The position numbers and the translations under genes are program-made. This document shows positions 32,384 through 40,483 of a DNA stretch of 64,000 bases, piece after piece; the first letter of the stretch is position 1; each line of letters starts with the position of its first letter. Where the stretch lies: the NCBI RefSeq assembly GCF_021532315.1, contig NZ_JAKGAO010000004.1, forward strand, positions 372,001 through 436,000, given 5' to 3'. The notes below the pieces were generated by a model. It was not told where the DNA came from. It made no database searches and saw only the letters and a list, made by a program, of their open reading frames with translations. This DNA comes from Paenibacillus tarimensis (lineage in GTDB: Bacteria > Bacillota > Bacilli > Paenibacillales > Paenibacillaceae).

Positions 32384-35116
32384 ATGCCTCACTCAACATC
32401 ACATTGGAAGAAGTTGCTGATTTCTACATTAATCTGTTCCATGCTAACCGGCGGAGCTGCATTTGCAGAGACTGCAGGTACAGGTGCGGCATCAGGCGCA
32501 GCAGGCACAGAAGGCTCCGCGAATACGGCGGTCGGCGGCTCGGTGTCCATGCTGTTCTCAGATGTAGCCGCAGGTCATTGGGCTGAGAAGCATATTAGTA
32601 AATTGTCGCTGCAGGGTATTGTGAAAGGGAACAACGGTAAGTTTCGTCCTTCGGATAATGTAACCCAGCAGGAAGCAGTTGTAATGGCGATTCGTTTCCT
32701 GGGCCTGGAGAACGAGGTAGCCGCGGCAGTCATGAGCTTTCCCGATTCATTTCGTGTAGGAAATTATTATACGTCTTATACAGCTCTGGCTTTCCAGAAG
32801 GGTCTCCTGGAACAGGAGGCCGAAATGAAGGCCGCAGCAGCTGATACCTCGGTGGATTGGGGCAGCAAGCCGGCTACACGTGAGTGGATCACGAAGCTGG
32901 TGGTCCGAGCTATTGGCGAGCAGGAGAAGGCCGCAGCACTAAGCACTTCGGTGCCAGCTTTCCATGACGCTGCTCTAGCAGACAGCTCTTATAACGGTTA
33001 TATTAATGCGGCTGTGTCTCTTGGCCTTGTGAATGGTGTTTCTGCAAACCGTTTCGACCCGAAAGGGCTTGTCAACAGGGCGATGATGGCGACTCTGCTG
33101 AGCCGGGCAGAAGCGAAATATCCAGTTAACTATGAAGGGCAAGCGCAGGGTGTTATATCCGCAATTTCTGATAATCAGATCACGCTCTATTATGCTGATG
33201 GACAAACGGTTACCTATGCCATCACGCCGTCTACGATGATATTCCGTTTTGATTCCGAGAAGGCTTCAACATTGGGATCGTTAAACGCCTATACCAATGC
33301 CATGGTTATTACTGAGAATGGCACTGCACGTTATATAGAGCAGCTGGATGCCAATGTTCTGGTCGAAACGGTAACGGGTACGATAGGCAGTATTGATTTG
33401 GCATCCGGTGAACTCTGGCTTAAGGTAGGCAGCGGATATCAGTCGTTCAAGTATGACGGGAATCTCGTTATTGCGAACAGCAGCGGGGCCCCTCTAGCTC
33501 TGACTGATTTGCAAGAGGGAAGCACAGTTGAGGTTCTTCGGGATAAATTCCGCACTACACCGCTCGTTGTGAAGATTATTGTCAAGGGTGCTCCGGTCAG
33601 CCGTGCGGGCAGTGGAACCATTACACAGATTCAGGCAGGAAAAATAACCATTCAGGAAACCGAGAGCTCGGTAACCTGGAATGTCTCTTCATCCGTTGCA
33701 GTTACAAGAAATGGACGTCCGGCCAGCCTCGGCGAGATTACGGCAGGGGATAAGGCAGTATTCGAAATTCAGAATGATCTTGTAACCAAGCTGGATGTTA
33801 CAGCAACCGGAAGCCAGAAGTTGACGGGATCGTTCAACGATATCAGTGCGGACGGCAAGACTATTACCTATATCGTGAACGGCCGGCCAGAAGCGAAGTT
33901 CATCGCTGCCAGTGCCAAGATTATTATTGATGGTATTACTAACCCGGGAATAACCGACCTTGCCAAGGACGATGAGTTGGAGCTGACCCTAAATGCGGAT
34001 GGACAAGTTACCCAGATTAAGGTTATCAACCGGGAAGTCGTGATGCTGAATAATGCAACCATATTATCTTATGTGCCGGAGAGCAAGGTGCTTACGGTAG
34101 CTGATTCCAGCGGCAAGCCGCATGCTCTGTCTCTTTCCTCTAAGACGAGGATCGACTTTAACGGTACAGCAATGGCGGTTGAAGCTGCGGGCTCGATGCT
34201 GGTCAAGGGACGTAAAGTTAGTGTCGGATACTCGGATTCCAATGCTATTATCCTTAAATTTGTATTCCAGTACTCCGGCAAGCTCTCAGGCATCAACTCG
34301 TTGACCAACCAGATTACCATTCGAATGTCAGATGACTCGGCAGTAACACTGCCGCTCGAAAGTCCGACTGTTGAACTCCTTGGCAAAACGAATCCTGTAT
34401 TGGCCGACTTGAAGACCGGTGACAGTGTGACACTTCTTCTGAATGCTACCCAGGATAAGGTGGTACTAATTAAAGTCGGACAGGTGGTGCAGCAAACAGT
34501 GTCTTCTGTGGATATAGCTGCGAACAAAGTGAAGCTTACCTCAGCGGAAGGTCAGACCAGCGAGTGGAGTACAGGCTCTGCATTTACTATCTCGGATGAA
34601 AACGGCAAGGCGATTGCACTGAATCAGCTGGCGGCAGGCCAAGTGGTCAATGTCACCTATGAAGGCAGAACAGCAGTAGCAATTAAGAAGGTTGCAGTGA
34701 CGGCAGGACAGCTTGTTGCTGTAGATGCAGGTAAGGTCACGGTGAAGGACTACACTGGACAGACGGTTGTGTACCAGATGGATAACGGCTATCAAGTGAT
34801 GAAGAATGGCGCTTCCGTCACAGCCGGCACGCTGGCGGTTGGTGACCGGGTAGAAATTCGCAAAAATACGAATGACCAGCTTATCATTACCGTGAATCCT
34901 GGTCTGGTCAAAACGTATTGGAAATATGATGCGGCAGCTAAGACGTTGTATACAACCCGTTCTGCTGTAGCGGACCGTTACATGTATACGATCCTTCCGG
35001 AGACTGTCATCCAGTCGGCTGATGGCGCCAAGCTGGATATACAGAATCTTAAGAATGGCGATAAGATTACTCTCTATCTCTATCAGGACAAGCTTCTCGA
35101 GGTTGTGAAGCAGTAA
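32384..35116 (+). CDS. S-layer-homology (SLH) domain protein with beta-rich repeats
   Basis: 910 residues: signal peptide (about 1-28, cleavage near AFA), Ala/Gly/Thr-rich stretch, three SLH domains (about 57-245; first is FSDVAAGHWAEKHISKLSLQ with RPSDNVTQQEAV) that anchor to wall polymers, then about nine degenerate 67-79-residue repeats filling the rest of the protein. No enzymatic motif or cysteine is seen in the repeat part. A -10-like TATAAT at 32358-32363 precedes it. Likely a structural surface protein; the SLH domains are certain, the role is not. Confidence 0.88.
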   Translation: MPHSTSHWKKLLISTLICSMLTGGAAFAETAGTGAASGAAGTEGSANTAVGGSVSMLFSDVAAGHWAEKHISKLSLQGIVKGNNGKFRPSDNVTQQEAVVMAIRFLGLENEVAAAVMSFPDSFRVGNYYTSYTALAFQKGLLEQEAEMKAAAADTSVDWGSKPATREWITKLVVRAIGEQEKAAALSTSVPAFHDAALADSSYNGYINAAVSLGLVNGVSANRFDPKGLVNRAMMATLLSRAEAKYPVNYEGQAQGVISAISDNQITLYYADGQTVTYAITPSTMIFRFDSEKASTLGSLNAYTNAMVITENGTARYIEQLDANVLVETVTGTIGSIDLASGELWLKVGSGYQSFKYDGNLVIANSSGAPLALTDLQEGSTVEVLRDKFRTTPLVVKIIVKGAPVSRAGSGTITQIQAGKITIQETESSVTWNVSSSVAVTRNGRPASLGEITAGDKAVFEIQNDLVTKLDVTATGSQKLTGSFNDISADGKTITYIVNGRPEAKFIAASAKIIIDGITNPGITDLAKDDELELTLNADGQVTQIKVINREVVMLNNATILSYVPESKVLTVADSSGKPHALSLSSKTRIDFNGTAMAVEAAGSMLVKGRKVSVGYSDSNAIILKFVFQYSGKLSGINSLTNQITIRMSDDSAVTLPLESPTVELLGKTNPVLADLKTGDSVTLLLNATQDKVVLIKVGQVVQQTVSSVDIAANKVKLTSAEGQTSEWSTGSAFTISDENGKAIALNQLAAGQVVNVTYEGRTAVAIKKVAVTAGQLVAVDAGKVTVKDYTGQTVVYQMDNGYQVMKNGASVTAGTLAVGDRVEIRKNTNDQLIITVNPGLVKTYWKYDAAAKTLYTTRSAVADRYMYTILPETVIQSADGAKLDIQNLKNGDKITLYLYQDKLLEVVKQ
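33149..35113 (+). repeat. About nine tandem degenerate beta-repeats in the SLH protein
   Basis: Units begin near residues 256, 332, 411, 482, 559, 632, 707, 775 and 842. Each has a glycine-hydrophobic start with a G-x-I-x-x-I-like strand, a short turn before an I-T-(I/V) strand, a (V/I)-x-x-x-(N/D)-G turn, and a late hydrophobic-x-x-G-D-x-(V/I) motif such as LKTGDSVTLLL or LKNGDKITLYL. Nucleotide identity between units is low, so the duplication is old. Boundaries were set by eye. Confidence 0.6.
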
Positions 35117-35127
35117 TAAATTGCACG

Positions 35128-35168
35128 AAAGAGGTGCTATCCGGCAGGCCGGACTGGCATCTCTTTTT
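35128..35168 (+). terminator. Terminator after the SLH gene
   Basis: AAGAGGTGC pairs with GCATCTCTT, with an inner TCCGG/CCGGA stem and a T-run. The remaining 200 bases before nth hold a weak promoter (TTGCGA-N16-TACACT, 35273-35300) and nothing else recognised. Confidence 0.85.
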
Positions 35169-35372
35169 GTGTATGATAAATCCTGTTTGCGGTTGATTAC
35201 GATGTTCTATGATAAATTCGTGAAATCCTTATAGGGCATGCAGGAATATTTCTATTAAACCGTATTCTATGCTTGCGATTCGTGACATTTTTCGCTACAC
35301 TTTGTACGATAGCCCATTTCTCTTAGAAGAATAGGGGACGCAAGCGCCACAGAGGCGGGCAGGAGAGAAGAT

Positions 35373-36071
35373 ATGAACGCTAAGCAAATGCGTCACATCT
35401 TGGACTGTATTGCCGAGATGTTTCCTGACGCACATTGCGAATTAAATCATAGTAATCCGTTTGAGCTGACAATCGCTGTTTTGTTGTCTGCGCAATGTAC
35501 GGACGAAACGGTTAATAAGGTGACAGCGGACCTGTTCCGTAAATATAAGAAACCGGAAGATTATCTTGCGGTTCCACTTGAGGAGCTTCAAGAAGATATC
35601 AGGCGGATAGGCTTATACAGGAACAAGGCGGCGAATATTCAGAAGCTGTGCCAAATTCTGCTCGAACGATATGATGGCCAAGTTCCGGAGCTACACGAGC
35701 AGCTGACTGAACTGCCGGGAGTGGGCCGCAAGACAGCTAATGTCGTCGTATCCAATGCATTTGGTGTGCCGGCGATAGCGGTAGATACACATGTCGAGCG
35801 GGTCTCCAAACGGCTTGCCGCCGCTAAGCCCGATGACTCCGTTCTGGAAGTGGAGAAGAAGCTGATGAAGCTTGTTCCCCGGGATGAATGGACGCTAACC
35901 CATCACCGGTTGATCTTTTTTGGACGCTATCACTGTAAGGCACAAAGCCCTAAATGCGACATCTGCCCTTTGCTTGATGTTTGTAAGGAAGGCAAAAGGC
36001 GTATGAAACCTGTACAAAACAGGAAGAATAAACCAAAAATAAAACAATCGCAAATCGCCAGTAAAGGATGA
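35373..36071 (+). CDS. nth: Endonuclease III
   Basis: 232 residues. DNA glycosylase/AP lyase for oxidised pyrimidines. The helix-hairpin-helix ELPGVGRKTANVVVSNAF contains the catalytic Lys, the catalytic Asp is in AIAVDTHVERVSKRL, and the [4Fe-4S] loop is C-X6-C-X2-C-X5-C in CKAQSPKCDICPLLDVC. A basic Lys/Arg-rich tail extends past the cluster. The next gene starts 6 bases later. Confidence 0.95.
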   Translation: MNAKQMRHILDCIAEMFPDAHCELNHSNPFELTIAVLLSAQCTDETVNKVTADLFRKYKKPEDYLAVPLEELQEDIRRIGLYRNKAANIQKLCQILLERYDGQVPELHEQLTELPGVGRKTANVVVSNAFGVPAIAVDTHVERVSKRLAAAKPDDSVLEVEKKLMKLVPRDEWTLTHHRLIFFGRYHCKAQSPKCDICPLLDVCKEGKRRMKPVQNRKNKPKIKQSQIASKG

Positions 36072-36077
36072 GGAACA

Positions 36078-36350
36078 ATGAAATGCATTTCCGTTTACAC
36101 TGACAATTTTGAACTATTCTCGGACATCTACGAGCAGATTCTTGAATCTCCACCGGCTGATAACGAAGATGTCGTGCTCGAAGGCATCACGGTAAGCGGC
36201 TCCGGTGAAGTGCCCGATCAATATATTGAACGGATGCGTGTTAAGCCGGAGGTTGTCGTGATGCGTGAGAAGAAGCGCGGCATTACGATTCTTCAGCACG
36301 GAAATGTCTTTGAGATCTGTATGCCTGGCGATGAAGGGGACGCTGAGTAG
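36078..36350 (+). CDS. Small conserved-looking protein of unknown function
   Basis: 90 residues, acidic, cytosolic, no signal or membrane segment. Pattern is alpha/beta: MKCISVYTDNFELFSDIYEQIL, then EDVVLEGITVSGSG, then KPEVVVMREKKRGITILQHGNVFEI. GATGAGGAACA gives a good ribosome binding site, and the 6-base gap from nth indicates co-transcription. A terminator follows. Its reality rests on context and coding character; I cannot name a family. Confidence 0.7.
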   Translation: MKCISVYTDNFELFSDIYEQILESPPADNEDVVLEGITVSGSGEVPDQYIERMRVKPEVVVMREKKRGITILQHGNVFEICMPGDEGDAE

Positions 36351-36372
36351 CGTTCTGCCATATGATAAACCC

Positions 36373-36404
36373 ATGAAGCCGGCGGCGGTTGCCGCCGGCT
36401 TCAT
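36373..36404 (+). terminator. Terminator after nth operon
   Basis: A perfect 14-base stem (ATGAAGCCGGCGGC with its complement) around a GGTT loop. The tail is TTATTA rather than a long T-run. Confidence 0.75.
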
Positions 36405-36453
36405 TTATTAAGCATGAAAGTATGACCATAATAGATATGGGAGAGACAGCGTC

Positions 36454-39400
36454 ATGGACAGCAAAACGTTAGAGACATTGCATCCGCTTGACAATGCTCT
36501 GGTCACGATTCGCGAGAGGATGCAGAAGCAAAACGATCCGGCTCATGCGGATAAAGTGGCGGAGCTGCTTGAGAAACGGACAGGAGATGCGCTGATAGCC
36601 GCCTTCTGCGGCCATTTTTCAGCGGGGAAGTCGACGCTCGTTAACCGGTTGTGTGGTGCCGAGCTGCTGCCTTCGAGCCCTATCCCAACAAGTGCGAATG
36701 TGGTATCGATCCGGGGCGGCGAGCCATCTGCTGTCATAGAGCGGATTAACAATGGTACCAAGGAAACGATTACAGCAGCTCCTGAGCGGTTGGAGGAGTA
36801 TTGTGTGAACGGAGAGGAATTTGTATCCGTTGCCATCTCTTATCCTTCGGACCTGCTTAGAGAAGACCTTATGCTGCTGGATACACCAGGCATTGACTCC
36901 ACGGATGCGGCGCATCGGCTGGCAACGGAATCGGCTCTTCACCTGGCAGACGTCGTGTTCTATGTCATGGATTATAATCACGTGCAGTCTGAAATCAACT
37001 TCACGTTCGCCAAGCAGCTGACTGACTGGGGCAAGCCTATGTATCTGATTGTTAATCAGATCGATAAGCACCGGGACAATGAGCTCCCTTTTGAAGAATA
37101 CAAGGAGTCTGTCAAGCGCGCGTTCACCGATTGGCATCTGGAGCCTGCGGGGATCCTATTTCTGTCACTTAAGAAGCCTGATCATCCAGCCTCCCAGCTG
37201 GTTCAGCTGGAGGCACTGCTTCGTCAGCTGACCAGCAGCAAGCAGCAGCTGCAAAGCTACAACATCGATGCTTCAGCGCGATTCTTGATAGCAGAACACG
37301 TTAGACAGTTAGCATCTGAGGCGGAGCCGGAACGGCAGCGTCTGCTTGAAGCTGCCGGAGGAGAGGAAGAGGCAGCAACGGTTGCAGACAGGCTAAAGAC
37401 ATTTAAGTTAGAGCTCGAAGATGCCAAGCGCCGTCCAGCCAAGCTCCAGGAAGCACTGCGCCAAGAGGTTCAGGCCATTCTCGGCAGCGCTAACATTATG
37501 CCTGCTGTTGTTCGGGACTTAGCCCATGAGATGCTGGAAAGCCGCAAGCCCGGCTTCCGTACCGGTATTCTGTTCGCGGGTGCTAAGACAGCAGCTGAGC
37601 AAGCCAGACGGCTTGAGGCGTTCCGCCGGGAGCTGGATGAACAAATTCAGGCGGCAGTCTATTGGCATCTGAAGGATCTGCTCCGCAAAGCCGCTGATAA
37701 GCTCCGGTGGCGGGGAGATGAGGTAGAGAGGCAGCTGCAGGGAAATCTCGATCAGGAAATGACGGGTGACTGGCTGCTGGCCCAGATTCAGTCTGGTGCG
37801 GTCATGGGCAATGAATACACGATGACTTACAGCAGGCAGGTAGCGCAAAAAGTGCAGGAAGACGCTCGCCGGCGAGCCTATGCATTCATCGAACTGCTGG
37901 GTGTTAAGGCAGCGGAGCAATCTCTGGAGGAAGAGCGGCAGATTGAGCAGCAGCTTGCAGAGCTGGGTTCGAAATCTCAGGCGGTCATAGAGCTGCAGGC
38001 GATGGATCATAAGACAGAAGCTTATCTGCAGAGTTTACTGGCCGAGCTGCCTGCGTCTCCTGAACGGCCGTCACTCCCTGTTCCAGATGCTTCAAACACG
38101 ATCATATCGTACAGTCCGGATCAGTCCAGTACTCATGCAGTAAAGTCGTACGAATCTTCCGATACCGCGGGTTCCCCGGCTGGTCAGGCAAAGAAAGACC
38201 TTGGCAGCGCTGCAATTATTGCTGCTGGGCATCTGGAAGCAGCCAGTAATGTCTCTGCACCTGCCGCCAATAAGGAAATGCTTCATACTCAGCATGCCTC
38301 TGCTCGCAGGCTTCTGGAAGCTGCTTCCCTGCTGGAAGGCTACGAAGCAATGATTGATACAGTCGATGCCATGAAACGTAAGGCAGACCGGCTGAAGAAC
38401 GGCAGATTTACCATCGCCTTGTTCGGGGCTTTCAGTGCAGGCAAGTCTTCATTTGCGAACGCGCTAATCGGATCGCCGGCGCTTCCGGTCTCGCCTAACC
38501 CGACGACAGCTGCGATTAACCGCATTGTGGCTCCCGAGGCGGAATATCCGCATGGTACTGCCAAGGTTATCATGAAATCCTACGAGACCATGCTGGATGA
38601 TGTCCGTTTCTCGCTTTCCATGCTTGGCGGAGATACATCTTCAGCGGACATCAGCGAGCTGCTGGAGCAGGTCAAGGCATTTACACCTGCAGGACTGCAC
38701 CCGGGCGGGAGACCGCATTACAGCTTCCTGAAGGCGGCTCTGCACGGATGGGGCTCATATGGCGCTCAGCTGGGCAAGGAGCTTAAGGCATCCGCTAAGG
38801 AGTATCGGCAATTCGTTGCGGAGGAGTCCAGATCCTGCTTCGTACAGCAGATTGATCTTCATTATGACTGTCCGTTGACAGCGCAAGGAATTGTGTTGGT
38901 GGATACGCCCGGAGCTGATTCGGTTAATGCCCGGCATACTGGTGTCGCGTTTCACTATATCAAGAATGCTGACGCAGTCTTGTTCGTAACGTATTACAAT
39001 CACGCCTTCTCGCAGGCGGACCGGCAGTTCTTGACCCAGCTTGGACGGGTTAAGGATCAGTTTGAGCTTGATAAAATGTTCTTTATTGTCAATGCAGCTG
39101 ACCTGGCAGATAGCAGCGAAGAGCTTCAGGGTGTTCTAAAGCATGTGGAGCAGAATTTGCTGCAGCACGGGATAAGGTTTCCGCGAATGTTTGCCGTCTC
39201 GAGTCTGCTGGCACTTACCGGTAAACAGGAGGGAAATCAAGAGCTAATCAGGCATTCGGGGATTGATGCCTTCGAGCAGTCTTTCCTTGATTTCACAGCC
39301 AAAGAGCTCGGGGGCATCGCGATCGAAGCGGCCAGGCGGGAGATTACACGGGCAAAGGATATCGTTGCCGACTGGATCGAGTCCGCGGGACATGATGAAC

Positions 39401-40161
39401 AGACAAGGTATACGGAAGCGGAAGCTCTCCGTGAGGCGGCAGCTAAGGCGCTTCAGCATGTACAGTCAGCTGGTAGCCGGGCACCGTTTGATCCGCTGCG
39501 GCAAGAGCTGCAGGAGCTGTTCCATCATGTTCTCCAGCGGGTTCGCTATCGCTTTGGAGAATTCTTCAACTTCTCATTCAATCCAGCTGTGCTGCAGGAT
39601 GACGGCCGCGACCTGAAGAAAATGCTGGTGTCATCATGGCTTGAGCTGCAGCAGATGCTGCGTAAGGAACTGTCCCAGGAGCTGCTTGCGACTCAGTTAA
39701 GACTGGAACTGTCGCTTAAACGGCTGGTGCAGAAGCACTACGAGTCGGAAGCAGCTGATACAAGCAGGCTGCTGGAAGGCTTCCGTGCGGAGGCGTATGA
39801 GCCCAGTGATGCTTCCGCGCCTGAGGTGTATGAAGAATGGCAGGCTCGGGAGCAGCCGGATATACGCTGGCTGTCCACCAGATTCAAATCCCCAAGGCAT
39901 TTCTTCGAGGGCAGCGGCAAGTCAGCCATGAGAGAAGAACTTGAGCAGTTATTGGCCCCCGGTATGCAGGATTATATGGAACGGCGGGCAGAAGAATGGA
40001 CCGGCCATTATGAGCAGGCATGGAAATCGGCGCTGGCTGAAGTGGCCTCCAGGCTGGAACGAAGTATCCGCAGCTATGAGTCCGGCAGAATGGCGTCCCT
40101 TAACCAGTCAGTCAGTGAAGTAGAGCTGCGCCGGTTGTTTGATGCTTTAAGCGTGGTCTGA
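36454..40161 (+). CDS. dynA: Two-headed bacterial dynamin-like GTPase (DynA type)
   Basis: 1235 residues with two dynamin units fused in one chain. The first GTPase has P-loop GHFSAGKST (53-61), switch Thr in PIPTSANVVSI, DTPGID and NQIDKH. The second, from about residue 640, has GAFSAGKSS (about 657), PNPTTAAIN, DTPGAD and a weak G4 (NAAD). Long helical stalk regions follow each. The size and layout match B. subtilis DynA (YpbR, about 1190 residues), which tethers and fuses membranes and aids resistance to membrane attack. It stands alone between two terminators. Confidence 0.92.
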   Translation: MDSKTLETLHPLDNALVTIRERMQKQNDPAHADKVAELLEKRTGDALIAAFCGHFSAGKSTLVNRLCGAELLPSSPIPTSANVVSIRGGEPSAVIERINNGTKETITAAPERLEEYCVNGEEFVSVAISYPSDLLREDLMLLDTPGIDSTDAAHRLATESALHLADVVFYVMDYNHVQSEINFTFAKQLTDWGKPMYLIVNQIDKHRDNELPFEEYKESVKRAFTDWHLEPAGILFLSLKKPDHPASQLVQLEALLRQLTSSKQQLQSYNIDASARFLIAEHVRQLASEAEPERQRLLEAAGGEEEAATVADRLKTFKLELEDAKRRPAKLQEALRQEVQAILGSANIMPAVVRDLAHEMLESRKPGFRTGILFAGAKTAAEQARRLEAFRRELDEQIQAAVYWHLKDLLRKAADKLRWRGDEVERQLQGNLDQEMTGDWLLAQIQSGAVMGNEYTMTYSRQVAQKVQEDARRRAYAFIELLGVKAAEQSLEEERQIEQQLAELGSKSQAVIELQAMDHKTEAYLQSLLAELPASPERPSLPVPDASNTIISYSPDQSSTHAVKSYESSDTAGSPAGQAKKDLGSAAIIAAGHLEAASNVSAPAANKEMLHTQHASARRLLEAASLLEGYEAMIDTVDAMKRKADRLKNGRFTIALFGAFSAGKSSFANALIGSPALPVSPNPTTAAINRIVAPEAEYPHGTAKVIMKSYETMLDDVRFSLSMLGGDTSSADISELLEQVKAFTPAGLHPGGRPHYSFLKAALHGWGSYGAQLGKELKASAKEYRQFVAEESRSCFVQQIDLHYDCPLTAQGIVLVDTPGADSVNARHTGVAFHYIKNADAVLFVTYYNHAFSQADRQFLTQLGRVKDQFELDKMFFIVNAADLADSSEELQGVLKHVEQNLLQHGIRFPRMFAVSSLLALTGKQEGNQELIRHSGIDAFEQSFLDFTAKELGGIAIEAARREITRAKDIVADWIESAGHDEQTRYTEAEALREAAAKALQHVQSAGSRAPFDPLRQELQELFHHVLQRVRYRFGEFFNFSFNPAVLQDDGRDLKKMLVSSWLELQQMLRKELSQELLATQLRLELSLKRLVQKHYESEAADTSRLLEGFRAEAYEPSDASAPEVYEEWQAREQPDIRWLSTRFKSPRHFFEGSGKSAMREELEQLLAPGMQDYMERRAEEWTGHYEQAWKSALAEVASRLERSIRSYESGRMASLNQSVSEVELRRLFDALSVV

Positions 40162-40230
40162 GAGCAGGGGACCGGACCATAAGCACGAGCTTTATAATTA
40201 TCGGCATTCACTATGAAATTTATCGTTATT

Positions 40231-40266
40231 AAACCTGTGCGCTGAAGCAGCGCGCAGGTTTTTTTG
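40231..40266 (+). terminator. Terminator after dynA
   Basis: AAACCTGTGCGCTG pairs with CAGCGCGCAGGTTT (one mismatch) around AAG, then a T-run. It lies in a 322-base gap; the rest of the gap holds the promoter listed next and otherwise nothing that I can recognise. Confidence 0.92.
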
Positions 40267-40410
40267 CGTGATGCATTCCCACATCATCCAAATGGAAGAA
40301 ATCAGCTGATATTGCCAGCAATGAGCAATCATTTGGGCGAAATCTTGTCGTTCCCTCTGTTAATTGTGACCATTGCGTGTCAGAAAGCGGAATAACGGGC
40401 TCAATCCTGT

Positions 40411-40439
40411 TTGCCCGCTAACTGCTAAGCTGATAATAT
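40411..40439 (+). promoter_or_regulatory. Sigma-A promoter of the ABC exporter pair
   Basis: TTGCCC (40411-40416), 17 bases, TAATAT (40434-40439), 44 bases before the TTG start. Confidence 0.55.
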
Positions 40440-40483
40440 TCATTCATGCTTTCACAAAAAAAGATGGACGGGAGAGTGCAACC

